A stretch of DNA of 64,000 bases from Pseudoalteromonas spongiae UST010723-006 (GTDB lineage: Bacteria; Pseudomonadota; Gammaproteobacteria; Enterobacterales; Alteromonadaceae), in NCBI RefSeq assembly GCF_000238255.3, contig NZ_CP011039.1, positions 1,475,001-1,539,000 on the forward strand, read 5' to 3'. Made by a program: the position numbers and the translations under genes. Below are positions 36,344 to 47,004 of this stretch, in pieces (the stretch's first letter is position 1; the number at the start of each line of letters is the position of its first letter). The notes beneath the pieces are model-generated. The model ran no database searches. It saw nothing but the letters and a program-made list of their open reading frames with translations, and was not told where the DNA came from.

Positions 36344-36365
36344 AAAGCCCGAAAATTCGGGCTTT
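36344..36365. terminator. Bidirectional terminator between the lipoprotein and asnB
   Basis: Perfect inverted repeat AAAGCCCGAA / TTCGGGCTTT with a two-base loop, between convergent genes; A and T runs allow function in both directions. Confidence 0.88.
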
Positions 36366-36388
36366 ATCATGTTATATAAAGTGAATTA

Positions 36389-38050
36389 TTAATACGCTTC
36401 GTTATGAACACCCGCTGCACGACCTGATGGATCGGCGTTGTTCTTAAAGCTTTCATCCCATTCAAGAGCGGCTTCAGTAGAGCAGGCTACCGACTTACCA
36501 TGTGGTACAGTTTTCGCTGCAGCATCACCTGGGAAGTGCTCTTCAAAAATTGAACGATAGTAATAGGCTTCTTTTGTTTGTGGTGTGTTAATCGGATACT
36601 TAAACGCAGCAGCTTCCATCATTTGGTCACTTACGATTGATTCAACATGCTCTTTTAAAGTATCAATCCAACTATAACCAACGCCATCTGAGAACTGCTC
36701 TTTTTGACGCCATAATACTTCATCTGGTAAATAGCCATCGAACGCTTCACGAATAATGTGTTTCTCGATTTTACCGTCTTTACACATTTTACCTTCAGGG
36801 TTGATACGCATTGCGGTATCAACAAATTCTTTATCTAAGAATGGTACACGCGCTTCAACACCCCAAGCTGCCATCGATTTGTTTGCTCGTAAACAATCGA
36901 ATTGGTGTAACTTACTTACTTTACGGTTTAATTCATCATGGAACTCTTTAGCATTTGGCGCTTTGTGGAAATATAAATAACCGCCAAATAACTCATCAGC
37001 ACCTTCACCTGATAACACCATTTTAATGCCCATGGCTTTAATATAACGTGCCATTAAATACATCGGTGTAGACGCACGAATGGTTGTTACATCATATGTT
37101 TCTATGTGGTAGATAACCTCTTTAAGCGCATCGATACCTTGTTGAATTGTAAAGGTAATAGGGTGGTGTACTGTGCCGATGCTGTCTGCTACTTTTTGTG
37201 CAGCAGCTAGATCTGGCGAACCTTCTAAGCCAATAGAAAAAGAGTGTAACTGAGGCCACCAGGCACTCGATTCATCGTTATCCTCAACACGTTTAGCGGC
37301 AAACATTTGCGTGATTGCTGAGATTACCGATGAGTCTAAGCCGCCCGATAATAATACGCCGTAAGGCACATCACACATCAATTGACGTTTAACTGCCGCT
37401 TCTAAGCCTTCTTTTACATCGCTTACTTTTGCTTCGTTATCTTTTACCGCATCATAACTTTGCCAGTCACGTGCGTAATAAGGGCGAATTTCACCATCTT
37501 GACTCCATAAGTAATGACCTGGAGGAAACTCCTCAATGGTTTTACAAATAGGTGCAAGGGCTTTCATCTCAGATGCAACATAAAAGTTACCATGCTCATC
37601 ATGACCGGTATAAAGTGGAATAATACCAATGTGATCACGGCCAATTAAGTATGCGTCTTTTTCTTCATCGTATAAACAAAATGCAAAAATGCCGTTTAGG
37701 TCATCTAAGAATTCAGGCCCTTTTTGTTTATAAAGAGCCAGTAAGACTTCACAATCTGATTCGGTCTGAAATTCAAAGTCTACGCTTAGATCTTGTTTTA
37801 ATTGTTTGTGGTTATAAATTTCACCGTTTACTGCCAGTACGTGTGTCTGCTCTGGGTTATAAAGTGGTTGCGCGCCACTTGAAACACCAACGATGGCTAA
37901 ACGCTCGTGTACCAAAATTGCTTTTTCTGATGAATATACGCCCGACCAATCTGGGCCACGGTGACGAAGTAACTTCGACATTTCGATTGCTTGTGAACGC
38001 AACTGCGCTGCATCTGATTTAATGTCTAGTACGCCAAAAATTGAACACAT
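36389..38050 (-). CDS. asnB: Asparagine synthase B, glutamine-hydrolysing
   Basis: Cytoplasmic enzyme making asparagine from aspartate, ATP and glutamine; 553 residues, the normal length. It begins MCSIFGV, so Cys2 is the nucleophile of the N-terminal class II glutaminase domain (about residues 1-210), with the conserved RHRGPDWSG and AVNGEIYNH motifs. The C-terminal synthetase domain has the pyrophosphate loop LLSGGLDSS (about 232-240) and the GEGADELFGGY motif. A GAGGAAAGAAGT ribosome site precedes the ATG on the minus strand. The gene is single, with a 440-base AT-rich upstream gap that should hold its promoter. Confidence 0.97.
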   Translation of the reverse strand: MCSIFGVLDIKSDAAQLRSQAIEMSKLLRHRGPDWSGVYSSEKAILVHERLAIVGVSSGAQPLYNPEQTHVLAVNGEIYNHKQLKQDLSVDFEFQTESDCEVLLALYKQKGPEFLDDLNGIFAFCLYDEEKDAYLIGRDHIGIIPLYTGHDEHGNFYVASEMKALAPICKTIEEFPPGHYLWSQDGEIRPYYARDWQSYDAVKDNEAKVSDVKEGLEAAVKRQLMCDVPYGVLLSGGLDSSVISAITQMFAAKRVEDNDESSAWWPQLHSFSIGLEGSPDLAAAQKVADSIGTVHHPITFTIQQGIDALKEVIYHIETYDVTTIRASTPMYLMARYIKAMGIKMVLSGEGADELFGGYLYFHKAPNAKEFHDELNRKVSKLHQFDCLRANKSMAAWGVEARVPFLDKEFVDTAMRINPEGKMCKDGKIEKHIIREAFDGYLPDEVLWRQKEQFSDGVGYSWIDTLKEHVESIVSDQMMEAAAFKYPINTPQTKEAYYYRSIFEEHFPGDAAAKTVPHGKSVACSTEAALEWDESFKNNADPSGRAAGVHNEAY

Positions 38051-38491
38051 ACTTCTTTCCTCATTCCTGTCAATTTTTCTTATCTTGGATAAGTTTGTTA
38101 ATTAATTTGTACCAAACCAAAAATCAAATGTCACATCAAAATGAACAAAAAATAATGATTTATCAATTTGATTGTGAATTCGTTAAAAATATAAGCTCTC
38201 AATGATTGGATTATTAATAATTAACGATGATTTACAATGAATATTATCAAATCGATAATTTAGTGTGTTTTTCGCACAAAAAAGTATTTTTGAGCTAGTT
38301 TATGCAGTTAATCAAAAAACTAGATTTTGGCTTTAACAAAGACATTTATTAGCCTTTTAATGCGACGTGATAAATTTATTAAGTCGTTTTGTCGATAGGG
38401 TTAAAGAAAAAACCCCTCAATTGAGGGGTTTTTGTTGGGTTTCTCAGTGTTCATTACACCGGGAATGAGGAACTGTTACTGTGTAAGCGGT
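38051..38491. other. AT-rich intergenic region upstream of asnB
   Basis: No convincing gene. The asnB promoter should be here. An inverted repeat CTTATC-TTG-GATAAG at 38079-38093, about 30 bases before the asnB start, may be an operator. The rest to about 38400 is AT-rich with no recognisable RNA gene; the far end carries the terminator of the leucine operon. Confidence 0.5.
38407..38434 (-). terminator. Terminator of the liu-sco operon
   Basis: AAAACCCCTCAATTGAGGGG with T5 forms a near-perfect self-complementary stem. It lies 60-85 bases past the stop of the last gene (scoB) on the minus strand. Confidence 0.9.
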
Positions 38492-39148
38492 TTATACTTT
38501 CATTTCAGGAATATCACCTTCAACAATTAACTTACCAGCCGTTTTACTGATAATTTCATCAACACTTACACCAGGTGCGCGCTCTAACAAATAAAATGCA
38601 CCGTCTTTTACTTCTAACACGGCTAAATCGGTTACGATTTTCCTAACGCAGTTAACGCCTGTCAGTGGTAACGTGCATGATTCAAGTAACTTTGATTCAC
38701 CGTGTTTATTGGCGTGGGTCATGGTAACGACAATATTTTTTGCACCTGCCACTAAATCCATTGCGCCACCCATGCCTTTAACAAGCTTTTTAGGGATCAT
38801 CCAAGAAGCAATATTTCCTTGTTGATCAACCTCAAAGGCACCAAGTACTGTTAAATCTACATGACCACCACGGATCATTGCAAAGCTTTCGGCACTATTA
38901 AATATTGCCGCACCTATGGCTGCTGTAACGGTTTCTTTACCCGCGTTGATCATATCCGCGTCAATTTGGTCACGTGTAGGGTATGGACCCATACCTAACA
39001 AACCATTTTCAGACTGCAGCATGACTTCCATACCATCGGGTACATAGTTTGCCACTAAGGTAGGAATACCAATGCCTAAATTAACGTAATAACCGTCTTG
39101 TAGTTCTTGTGCAACACGCATTGCAACTTGTTCTCTTGATAACGCCAT
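38492..39148 (-). CDS. scoB: 3-oxoacid CoA-transferase subunit B
   Basis: Catalytic subunit of succinyl-CoA:3-oxoacid (acetoacetate) CoA-transferase, 218 residues. The active-site glutamate lies in SENGLLGMGP near residue 52; GIGIPTLV and a GGAMDLV segment are family marks. Placed at the end of the leucine operon it converts acetoacetate released by HMG-CoA lyase into acetoacetyl-CoA, which the thiolase at 47068 then cleaves. The spacing to scoA is 8 bases. Specificity for acetoacetate is inferred from context. Confidence 0.9.
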   Translation of the reverse strand: MALSREQVAMRVAQELQDGYYVNLGIGIPTLVANYVPDGMEVMLQSENGLLGMGPYPTRDQIDADMINAGKETVTAAIGAAIFNSAESFAMIRGGHVDLTVLGAFEVDQQGNIASWMIPKKLVKGMGGAMDLVAGAKNIVVTMTHANKHGESKLLESCTLPLTGVNCVRKIVTDLAVLEVKDGAFYLLERAPGVSVDEIISKTAGKLIVEGDIPEMKV

Positions 39149-39156
39149 GTTGCCTC

Positions 39157-39855
39157 CTAGTCTTTTGTAGTTACACGTTCGATGCGTTTTTCAAAGTTAC
39201 CTTTAATCACGCGGTTAACATAAATGCCTGGGGTGTGAATTTCGCTTGGTGATAGTTCACCAGGCTCAACAATCTCTTCCACTTCAGCTACGGTAATTTT
39301 ACCTGCTGTTGCGGCCATAGGGTTAAAATTCATTGCTGTGTGGCGAAACACCAAGTTACCGTAGCGATCTGCTTTCCACGCTTTTACAATGGCAAATTCA
39401 CCGGTAATTGACTCTTCAAGAATATACGGGCGACCGTCAAACTCTTTTACTTCTTTGCCCTCAGCCACCGGTGTACCGTAACCCGTTGCGGTATAAAACG
39501 CAGGGATACCGGCTCCGCCAGCACGCATTTTCTCGGCAAGCGTACCTTGTGGTGTTAGCTCAACTTCAATTTCACCGTTAAGTAACTGCTGTTCAAAAAT
39601 CGCGTTTTCACCAACGTATGATGCGATGATTTTTTTAATTTGCTTATCGTGTAATAAAATACCTAAGCCAAAATCATCCACACCACAGTTATTTGAAACC
39701 ACGGTAAGATCAGTGGTTTTTCTACGTTTAATTTCTGCGATTAAGCCCTCTGGAATACCACATAAGCCAAATCCGCCTGCGATAACAGTATCGCCGTCTT
39801 TAATGCCTTCAAGTGCGTCTTGATAATTGTCGACGACCTTATTAAAACCTGCCAT
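39157..39855 (-). CDS. scoA: 3-oxoacid CoA-transferase subunit A
   Basis: Partner subunit, 232 residues. The glycine-rich [11 protein letters not shown] motif near residue 27 and the L-L-x-G-E-I-E-V-E-L-x-P-Q-G-T-L-A-E segment identify it. It forms a heteromer with scoB. The AGGAGAA sequence before its ATG on the minus strand is a good ribosome site, 34 bases after the HMG-CoA lyase stop. Confidence 0.9.
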   Translation of the reverse strand: MAGFNKVVDNYQDALEGIKDGDTVIAGGFGLCGIPEGLIAEIKRRKTTDLTVVSNNCGVDDFGLGILLHDKQIKKIIASYVGENAIFEQQLLNGEIEVELTPQGTLAEKMRAGGAGIPAFYTATGYGTPVAEGKEVKEFDGRPYILEESITGEFAIVKAWKADRYGNLVFRHTAMNFNPMAATAGKITVAEVEEIVEPGELSPSEIHTPGIYVNRVIKGNFEKRIERVTTKD

Positions 39856-39889
39856 AAAATTCTCCTGAACGAGTAGGGCGAGAAATCGG

Positions 39890-40789
39890 TTAAGTTAGTT
39901 TGGCTTGTAATGCCAGTGAAACTTTACTTGTTGGTTGTTTATTTAATGCTTCACTAATTTGCCAACCTGCTTGGGCTAGCATTTCTAAATCAATTCCATG
40001 CTCAATGCCAAGTCCATTAAGCATATAAATTAAATCCTCAGTGGCAAGATTTCCTGACGCACCAGCAGCATAAGGGCAGCCACCAAGGCCTGCAACCGCT
40101 GAATCGACGGTTTTAATGCCCATATTAAGCGCGGTATACACGTTAGCAAGTGCTTGGCCGTAGGTATCGTGAAAGTGTACAGCTAACTTGTCAGCGGATA
40201 CTTGCTCAAGCAGGGCGTTTAATAATTGTTCGGTAGATTGAGGTGTGCCAACACCTATGGTGTCACCCAGCGATACTTCGTAACTGCCCATAGCTAAAAG
40301 CTTTTTGGTTACTTTTACAACAGTATCAAGGCTAACAGCACCATCGTAGGGGCAACCCATAACACACGACACATAACCACGTACCGGAATATTATGTTGC
40401 TTAGCAAAATCCATTACAGGTTGAAAACGTGCTATGGATTCATCAATCGAGCAATTAATGTTTTTTTGGGTAAAGGCTTCGCTTGCCGCAGTGAATATGG
40501 CAAATTCATTTGCGCCTGCATTAAATGCAAGCTCAGCGCCTTTTAAATTAGGTGTAAGTGCGCTGAATGTAGTGAGTGCACTTTTATCAATTTGGCGTAA
40601 TACATCGCTAGAATCAGCCATTTGTGGCACCCATTTGGGTGACACAAAAGCTCCGGCTTCGAGATGCTTAACACCCGCTTTTGCTAAAGCGTTAATCAGC
40701 GAAACTTTATCTTGTGTTGAAACTGAACCTTCATTTTGCAAGCCATCACGAGCGCCTACTTCAACTACTTTTACAAACTTTGGTTGCAT
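39890..40789 (-). CDS. liuE: Hydroxymethylglutaryl-CoA lyase
   Basis: Cleaves HMG-CoA to acetoacetate and acetyl-CoA, the last dedicated step of leucine breakdown; 299 residues. Family motifs: [12 protein letters not shown] near residue 10, the metal-ligand HFHDTYGQ segment near 205, and [15 protein letters not shown] near 235, which holds the catalytic cysteine. It shares a base with the stop of the MCC alpha gene upstream (one-base overlap), so the two are translationally coupled. Confidence 0.95.
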   Translation of the reverse strand: MQPKFVKVVEVGARDGLQNEGSVSTQDKVSLINALAKAGVKHLEAGAFVSPKWVPQMADSSDVLRQIDKSALTTFSALTPNLKGAELAFNAGANEFAIFTAASEAFTQKNINCSIDESIARFQPVMDFAKQHNIPVRGYVSCVMGCPYDGAVSLDTVVKVTKKLLAMGSYEVSLGDTIGVGTPQSTEQLLNALLEQVSADKLAVHFHDTYGQALANVYTALNMGIKTVDSAVAGLGGCPYAAGASGNLATEDLIYMLNGLGIEHGIDLEMLAQAGWQISEALNKQPTSKVSLALQAKLT

Positions 40790-42750
40790 TACGCTTCCTC
40801 AACTTTAGCAAGTAGGTCACCGTGCGATACAAGATTGCCCTCAGCAAAATAAAATTGGCTTAACTGGCCATCAAATGGTGCCGTTAAGGTGTATTCCATT
40901 TTCATCGCTTCAATAATAATAACTGCATCACCTTGTTTAAGGTTATCGCCTACGCTTGCCACTTGCTTGACTACTGTGCCATTAAGTGGTGCTTGTAAAC
41001 TATTACCATCATTTTGTTTTTCAGCCACATAGTGCTTACTTTTCAATGCAAATTGGTGAGTGTTACCACTGTGCATAATCGCAATAGACTGCTCATCTAA
41101 TACAAACTTCGCCGTGTGTTTCTCACCGTTGATAAATGCGGTGAGGTTGTTACCGTTAAAATCGGCATTTACTGCAAAGTGTTCAGTATCGTAAACCAAG
41201 GTCATAGCATCGTTATTACGCTGGCACTCAAGGTTAAAATCAACAAATGGCAAGGTATAATGATTACTGGCATTTAAGCTAAATGCGGTAAGCGTATTCC
41301 AAGGTGATGTACTTGTTTGACACGTATTTGCATTAATATAAACAAGCGCCGCCATTATTAATTGCAGAGTCTGTTCTTGTTCATCTTTTTGCGTTAGCTC
41401 ACTAATGTGATCATCTATAAAATGGGTGCTAGTTGGGCTTTCAATAAAACTTGGGTGATTTGCTAAGGTATGCAAAAAGCTTACGTTAGTCGCAACACCT
41501 GAAATGGCTGTTTTCTCAAGGGCAAGTGATAGCTGGCGCAACGCAACTGTGCGATTGGCACCATGCACAATCAGTTTTGCAATCATCGGATCGTAAAATG
41601 CCGAGATTTCAGAACCTTCAATTACACCCGTATCGATTCTTACTGCTGAAAGATCACTTGCATGCTCATTTGGCATATCAAATAGGCTTAATACACCTGA
41701 AGATGGCATAAAGTCATCACTTGGCTCTTCTGCGTAGATACGCGCTTCGAAAGCATGGCCAGAAATCACTACTTGGTCTTGCTCTAGCGGTAGCGGCTCG
41801 TTACTAGCCACGGCTAATTGCCATTCTACTAAATCTTGACCCACCACACATTCAGTAACAGGGTGCTCTACTTGCAAGCGTGTATTCATCTCCATAAAGA
41901 AGAATTCATCGCCACACAATAAGAATTCAACGGTACCTGCGCCTTTATAGTTAATTTTTTTGGCGCAGCGTACCGCCGCTTCTCCCATTTCTTTTCGAAG
42001 CTCAGCGCTTAAACCAGGCGCTGGAGCTTCTTCAATCACTTTTTGGTGACGACGCTGCAGTGTACAGTCGCGATCGCCTAAATAAATACAGTTACCGAAG
42101 TTATCTGCAAACACTTGCACTTCTACGTGACGCGGTGCTTCAACATAGCGTTCAATCAGCACTTTATCGTTGCCAAAGCCAGCAAGTGCCTCTCGTTTTG
42201 CACCTTCTAACTCTTTGTTAAATGATGCGCTATCGCGTACCACACGCATGCCTTTACCGCCACCGCCATAGGTCGCTTTAATTAAAACTGGAAAGCCCAC
42301 TTTTTCCGCTTCTGTAAGTAAAAATGCTGGGTCTTGGTTTTCACCATAGTAACCGGGTACAAGCGGCACATTGGCTTCAAACATCAGCTCTTTTGAGCGT
42401 GATTTTGACCCCATAGCGTTAATCGCTTCACTGCTTGGACCAATGAAAATAATGTTATTTTGCTCGCACTTATCAGCAAAATGTGTGTTTTCTGATAAAA
42501 AACCATAGCCCGGGTGAATTGCATTTACACCTGCTTTAAGCGCAACATTAATAATTTTATCGCCATCTAAATAAGATTCACGGCTTGGTGCTGCGCCAAT
42601 ATGGTAGGCCTCGTCCGCTGATTTTACATGCTCGGCATGAATATCAGCGTCGGAATAAACCGCAACTGTTTTAATGCCTAGACGACGTGCTGTTTTGATA
42701 ATACGACACGCAATTTCACCGCGGTTTGCTATTAAAAGTTTATTAATCAT
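40789..42750 (-). CDS. liuD: Methylcrotonyl-CoA carboxylase, biotin-containing alpha subunit
   Basis: Biotin carboxylase plus biotin-carrier subunit of 3-methylcrotonyl-CoA carboxylase, 653 residues. The biotin carboxylase part (about 1-445) contains the ATP-grasp loop GGGGKGMR near 162 and the family RLQVEHPVTE motif near 290. The carrier domain at the C-terminus has EAMKMEY, with the biotinylated lysine near residue 620. Together with LiuB it carboxylates 3-methylcrotonyl-CoA. The gene is in the order liuB-liuC-liuD on the minus strand, matching the typical liu operon. Specificity for methylcrotonyl-CoA rests on the operon. Confidence 0.94.
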   Translation of the reverse strand: MINKLLIANRGEIACRIIKTARRLGIKTVAVYSDADIHAEHVKSADEAYHIGAAPSRESYLDGDKIINVALKAGVNAIHPGYGFLSENTHFADKCEQNNIIFIGPSSEAINAMGSKSRSKELMFEANVPLVPGYYGENQDPAFLLTEAEKVGFPVLIKATYGGGGKGMRVVRDSASFNKELEGAKREALAGFGNDKVLIERYVEAPRHVEVQVFADNFGNCIYLGDRDCTLQRRHQKVIEEAPAPGLSAELRKEMGEAAVRCAKKINYKGAGTVEFLLCGDEFFFMEMNTRLQVEHPVTECVVGQDLVEWQLAVASNEPLPLEQDQVVISGHAFEARIYAEEPSDDFMPSSGVLSLFDMPNEHASDLSAVRIDTGVIEGSEISAFYDPMIAKLIVHGANRTVALRQLSLALEKTAISGVATNVSFLHTLANHPSFIESPTSTHFIDDHISELTQKDEQEQTLQLIMAALVYINANTCQTSTSPWNTLTAFSLNASNHYTLPFVDFNLECQRNNDAMTLVYDTEHFAVNADFNGNNLTAFINGEKHTAKFVLDEQSIAIMHSGNTHQFALKSKHYVAEKQNDGNSLQAPLNGTVVKQVASVGDNLKQGDAVIIIEAMKMEYTLTAPFDGQLSQFYFAEGNLVSHGDLLAKVEEA

Positions 42751-42761
42751 GGTGATGCTCT

Positions 42762-43529
42762 CTATTGCCAGCTAGGTTTGCGTTTATCAAAAAAGGCTTG
42801 CAGACCTTCTTGTCCTTCATCCGATACACGAATTTGGGCAATACGTTCTGCAGTCAGTTGTCGTAAATCGTTATCAATCGATTTGTTTGCTACATCACAA
42901 ATAAGCTGTTTTGCTTGCTTTGTAGCCTCAGGTCCGTTTTGTAAAATTGCATGAAGTAGGGTGTCGAGTGTATCTTCTGGTGAATCTGATACTTCATGAA
43001 CTAAACCAAGGGCAAGAGCTTTATCGGCAAAAAACACTTCAGCCGTTTGGAAATAACGACGCGCTTGTCGCTCACCAATTGCATTAATTACATATGGGCT
43101 TATAACTGCGGGAATAAGACCAAGTTTTACTTCGCTTAGGCAAAATTTCGCTTTTTCATTAGCTACCGCAATATCACAACAGGCAATTAAACCTAGGGCA
43201 CCACCAAAAGCCGCGCCTTGTACTAAACATAAGGTAGGCACTTTGGTTTCAAACAGTACCTGCATTAAACGGGCAAGCTCCATTGAATCCGCTACGTTAT
43301 CTTCAAACGTATTAGACACCATGGATTTCATCCAGTTTAAATCAGCACCAGCACTAAAATGCTTACCTTCGCCTTTTAAAACTAACGCGCGAATATCTAA
43401 AGTGTTGGCATATTCAATTTGTTGAATAAGTTGTGCGATGGTGTGTGCGTCAAATGCGTTATGTACTTCGCTGCGTTCAATTGTAAGCGTCGCAACTTTC
43501 TGCTTTGTTATTGTTAAGGTTACAGACAT
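42762..43529 (-). CDS. liuC: Methylglutaconyl-CoA hydratase
   Basis: Enoyl-CoA hydratase-family enzyme, 255 residues from the ATG at 43529. A GTG three bases earlier is possible, but AGGAG lies six bases before the ATG. The oxyanion-hole segments are visible: KHFSAGADLNWMK (about 60-72) and AAFGGALGLIACCDIAVA (about 105-122), with the Glu-containing FCLSEVKLGLIPAVISPY. It hydrates 3-methylglutaconyl-CoA to HMG-CoA. The pathway role is inferred from its position between the two carboxylase genes. Confidence 0.92.
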   Translation of the reverse strand: MSVTLTITKQKVATLTIERSEVHNAFDAHTIAQLIQQIEYANTLDIRALVLKGEGKHFSAGADLNWMKSMVSNTFEDNVADSMELARLMQVLFETKVPTLCLVQGAAFGGALGLIACCDIAVANEKAKFCLSEVKLGLIPAVISPYVINAIGERQARRYFQTAEVFFADKALALGLVHEVSDSPEDTLDTLLHAILQNGPEATKQAKQLICDVANKSIDNDLRQLTAERIAQIRVSDEGQEGLQAFFDKRKPSWQ

Positions 43530-43538
43530 CACTTACTC

Positions 43539-45146
43539 CTACATTCTAAATACGCCAAACTTCGATTCTTGCTCTGGCGCATTTTTAGCTGCACTTAAAG
43601 CAAGTCCGAGTACGTTTCGTGTTTCAGCAGGGTCGATGATGCCGTCATCCCATAATCGTGCACTGGCATAATACGGATGACCTTGTTCTTCATACTGCGC
43701 AATAATAGGCTTTTTGAATGCCGCAACTTCATCATCGCTCATTGCAAGGCCTTTACGTTTTAAACCATCTTGTTTTACTTGGGTTAATACGCCAGCGGCT
43801 TGTTCACCACCCATTACTGAAATACGAGCATTAGGCCACATCCACATCATGGTTGGCTCAAATGCACGGCCACACATGCCATAGTTACCAGCACCGTACG
43901 AACCACCAATTAAAATAGTGAACTTCGGCACATCAGCGCAGCTTACAGCTGTTACCATTTTCGCACCGTGTTTTGCGATGCCTTCAGCTTCGTATTTTTT
44001 ACCCACCATAAAGCCGGTAATATTTTGTAAAAACACTAATGGAATATTGCGCTGAGCACAAAGTTGAATAAAGTGCGCGCCTTTTTGCGCTGATTCTGAG
44101 AAAAGAATTCCGTTGTTGGCAACAATACCTACGGGCATACCAAAGATCTCAGCAAAGCCGGTGACTAAGGTTTCGCCAAAGTACTGTTTAAATTCATCAA
44201 ACGATGAATCATCGACAACACGGGCAATCACTTCACGAACATCAAATGGTTTTTTAAGGTCGGTACCTACTATGCCGTAAATTTCTTTCGCATCATAACG
44301 AGGAGCTTTGAAACTTGTTAAAATTGGGGCAGTAGGGCGTGTATGATTTAAACGCGATACACATTGGCGTGCAATTGAAAGGGCATGCTCATCATTTTCA
44401 GCGTAGTGATCGGCAACACCAGATGTTTTACAGTGCACATTTGCGCCGCCAAGTTCTTCGGCTGATACTTCTTCACCTGTTGCTGCTTTTACAAGAGGCG
44501 GACCTGCTAAAAAGATGGTGCCTTGCTCTTTAACGATAATACTTTCATCTGCCATTGCTGGTACATAAGCGCCACCTGCGGTACATAAGCCCATTACCAC
44601 AGCAATTTGCGGAATACCTTTTGCTGACATACGGCTTTGGTTATAGAAAATACGGCCAAAATGCAGTTTATCTGGGAATACCTCATCTTGCTCAGGCAGG
44701 TTAGCACCACCTGAATCAACTAGATAAATGCACGGTAAATGACAACGCTCTGCAATTTCTTGTGCACGCAGGTGTTTTTTTACCGTAATAGGGAAGTAGG
44801 TACCGCCTTTAACTGTTGCGTCGTTTGCGATGATCATACATTCAACGCCTTTAACGCGGCCAATGCCTGCGACTACGCCAGCACATGGGATTTGCTCTGG
44901 ATACACGCCAAAAGCTGCAAATTGCGATACTTCTAAAAACGGTGAACCTTCGTCTAATAAACAATTAATGCGGTCACGGACAAATAATTTACCGCGACTG
45001 CGATGACGTTCAACAAGGCTTTCGCCACCACCTTGGGTGATTTCTTGCGTTTTAGCTTTTAAGTCATCAACCAGTAGCTGCATTGATTCAGCTTTTGCTA
45101 AAAAGTCAGAATCAAGCGGGTTAATATTTGAAGTTAATATGGTCAT
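43539..45146 (-). CDS. liuB: Methylcrotonyl-CoA carboxylase, carboxyltransferase beta subunit
   Basis: Carboxyltransferase half of 3-methylcrotonyl-CoA carboxylase, 535 residues. It has the N-terminal [20 protein letters not shown] segment and the C-terminal [18 protein letters not shown] with [18 protein letters not shown], both standard in MCC beta. Acetyl/propionyl carboxyltransferase domains of both halves are complete. It is 8 bases after liuA and 9 bases before liuC. Confidence 0.95.
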   Translation of the reverse strand: MTILTSNINPLDSDFLAKAESMQLLVDDLKAKTQEITQGGGESLVERHRSRGKLFVRDRINCLLDEGSPFLEVSQFAAFGVYPEQIPCAGVVAGIGRVKGVECMIIANDATVKGGTYFPITVKKHLRAQEIAERCHLPCIYLVDSGGANLPEQDEVFPDKLHFGRIFYNQSRMSAKGIPQIAVVMGLCTAGGAYVPAMADESIIVKEQGTIFLAGPPLVKAATGEEVSAEELGGANVHCKTSGVADHYAENDEHALSIARQCVSRLNHTRPTAPILTSFKAPRYDAKEIYGIVGTDLKKPFDVREVIARVVDDSSFDEFKQYFGETLVTGFAEIFGMPVGIVANNGILFSESAQKGAHFIQLCAQRNIPLVFLQNITGFMVGKKYEAEGIAKHGAKMVTAVSCADVPKFTILIGGSYGAGNYGMCGRAFEPTMMWMWPNARISVMGGEQAAGVLTQVKQDGLKRKGLAMSDDEVAAFKKPIIAQYEEQGHPYYASARLWDDGIIDPAETRNVLGLALSAAKNAPEQESKFGVFRM

Positions 45147-45154
45147 GGTACATC

Positions 45155-46330
45155 CTATTTACTTTCGTTAAATAGTTCACGACCAATCAGCATACGGCGA
45201 ATTTCAGATGTACCCGCACCAATTTCATAGAGCTTTGCGTCACGCAGTAATCGGCCTGTGGCATATTCATTGATGTAACCGTTACCACCTAGAATTTGAA
45301 TTGCATCAAGTGCCATTTTGGTAGCCAGCTCTGCGGCATATAAAATTGCGCCAGCAGCATCTTTACGGGTTGTTTCACCACGGTCACAGGCTTTTGCAAC
45401 GGTATAAACGTAAGAACGTGCGGCATTCATTTGCGTATACATATCAGCAATCTTGCCTTGAATTAGCTGGAAGTTACCAATTTCAGTATTAAACTGCTTA
45501 CGCTCGTGAATATAAGGTACAACAATGTCCATACACGCTTGCATAATGCCAAGTGGACCACCTGCAAGCACAACACGCTCGTAATCAAGGCCGCTCATGA
45601 GCACTTTTACACCTTGGTTTAACTCGCCAAGAATGTTTTCTTCTGGTACTTCACAATCTTCAAACACAAGCTCACAAGTGTTTGAGCCACGCATACCTAA
45701 TTTATCGAGTTTTTGTGCTTGACTAAAACCTGGATACGATTTTTCAACGATGAAAGCTGTAATGCCTTTCGGGCCCGCTTCTAAATCCGTTTTTGCGTAA
45801 ATAACAAAGGTATCTGCATCTGGACCATTGGTGATCCACATTTTATTACCGTTGAGAATGTATTTATCGCCACGCTTTTCGGCTTTTAAACGCATAGAAA
45901 CAACGTCTGAGCCAGAGTTTGGTTCACTCATGGCAAGCGCACCAATGTGTTCACCTGAAATAAGTTTTGGCAAATATTTTTCTTTTTGCACTTGGTTACC
46001 GTTACGGGCAATTTGGTTTACACATAAATTTGAATGTGCACCGTAGCTTAAACCGATTGACGCACTGGCACGGCTGATTTCTTCCATTGCAATTACATGT
46101 TCAAGGTAACCTAGGTTAGAACCGCCAAATTCTTCATCAACGGTTAAGCCCAATAAGCCCATTTCACCAAATTTTGGCCAAAGCTCATTCGGAAACATAT
46201 TGTCGATATCTGTTTTTTCGGCGAGAGGGGCAATTTCATTTGTTGCAAAACTATTTACGTGGTCACGGATCATGTCGGCTGTTTCACCAAGACCAAAATT
46301 TAATTCTTTATAAAGAGAAACGGTGCTCAT
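45155..46330 (-). CDS. liuA: Isovaleryl-CoA dehydrogenase
   Basis: FAD-dependent acyl-CoA dehydrogenase, 391 residues, first structural gene of the leucine operon. FAD/acyl motifs: [12 protein letters not shown] near residue 135 and [11 protein letters not shown] near 165. The segment [12 protein letters not shown] near 250 contains the glutamate expected as the catalytic base in isovaleryl-CoA dehydrogenases, rather than the C-terminal EGT position of other members (the C-terminal segment here reads GAGTSEI). That residue choice supports the assignment. It is preceded by liuR after 48 bases. Confidence 0.95.
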   Translation of the reverse strand: MSTVSLYKELNFGLGETADMIRDHVNSFATNEIAPLAEKTDIDNMFPNELWPKFGEMGLLGLTVDEEFGGSNLGYLEHVIAMEEISRASASIGLSYGAHSNLCVNQIARNGNQVQKEKYLPKLISGEHIGALAMSEPNSGSDVVSMRLKAEKRGDKYILNGNKMWITNGPDADTFVIYAKTDLEAGPKGITAFIVEKSYPGFSQAQKLDKLGMRGSNTCELVFEDCEVPEENILGELNQGVKVLMSGLDYERVVLAGGPLGIMQACMDIVVPYIHERKQFNTEIGNFQLIQGKIADMYTQMNAARSYVYTVAKACDRGETTRKDAAGAILYAAELATKMALDAIQILGGNGYINEYATGRLLRDAKLYEIGAGTSEIRRMLIGRELFNESK

Positions 46331-46378
46331 TGTGTGTATCCTATTGATGTGTTGTTGCCATAAGGTGTGATTATTATT

Positions 46379-46777
46379 TTAAGCGTCGTCTAGGTTTTTA
46401 AGTGTGTCACGACAGCGTCGTTCAGCGGTAACCAGTTCCATTAAAACAACTTTAATGTCATCCATTTGCTGTTCTAGATGTGCTTTTTTATCAGAGATTA
46501 GCTCAAGCATAATTTTAAGTTGAGTTGCACTTGATTTGTCGGCATCATACAGCTCAAACAAACGGCCTGTTTCAGCTAGCGTAAATCCTAGGCGTTTACC
46601 TCGTAAGATCAGTTTTAAACGCACTTTGTCGCGTTTACTATAGATACGTGTTTGCCCTTGACGGCGGGGCGTAACCAAACCTTGGTCTTCATAAAAACGA
46701 ATGCTTCTAGTTGTTATGTCAAATTCTTTTGCAAGTTCGCTAATACTAAAGGTCTGTTCTGTATTTTCTGTACTCAT
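46379..46777 (-). CDS. liuR: MerR-family regulator of the leucine operon
   Basis: 132-residue MerR-type regulator. Winged helix-turn-helix: ISELAKEFDITTRSIRFYED (about 13-32), then RQGQTRIYSKRDKVRLKLIL. A C-terminal coiled coil (about 85-115) mediates dimerisation. It is the first gene of the minus-strand liu operon and is expected to control itself, the downstream genes and the divergent thiolase through the two matched operator sites described at 46820 and 47005. LiuR regulators of this class repress leucine catabolism in proteobacteria; the ligand is not visible. Confidence 0.93.
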   Translation of the reverse strand: MSTENTEQTFSISELAKEFDITTRSIRFYEDQGLVTPRRQGQTRIYSKRDKVRLKLILRGKRLGFTLAETGRLFELYDADKSSATQLKIMLELISDKKAHLEQQMDDIKVVLMELVTAERRCRDTLKNLDDA

Positions 46778-46807
46778 CTAAACTACACCTTATTAATTTG
46801 GTAATTA

Positions 46808-46836
46808 ACTATAAGTGAAGTTTACGTAAAGGTAAA
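46808..46836 (-). promoter_or_regulatory. Probable liu operon promoter and LiuR operator
   Basis: On the minus strand the 17-base site at 46820-46836 reads TTTACCTTTACGTAAAC. It differs by only two bases from the site upstream of the thiolase gene. A TATAGT-like -10 element lies at 46808-46813, giving a 17-base spacer if TTTACC is the -35. The start of liuR is 31 bases from the end of this element. Confidence 0.6.
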
Positions 46837-47004
46837 GCTGCATACTTGAGAGAGAGAGTATTTATCTACCCCAACTAGTCGTAGGTATATGCAATAAATG
46901 TTGCGTCGCCAACAATCTTTAATAAGCTTACCGCCTTATTTTCATTACATAGTTGCCATTCATTGTCATTATTTCTTAACACTATAAAAGGTATGACATC
47001 TAGA

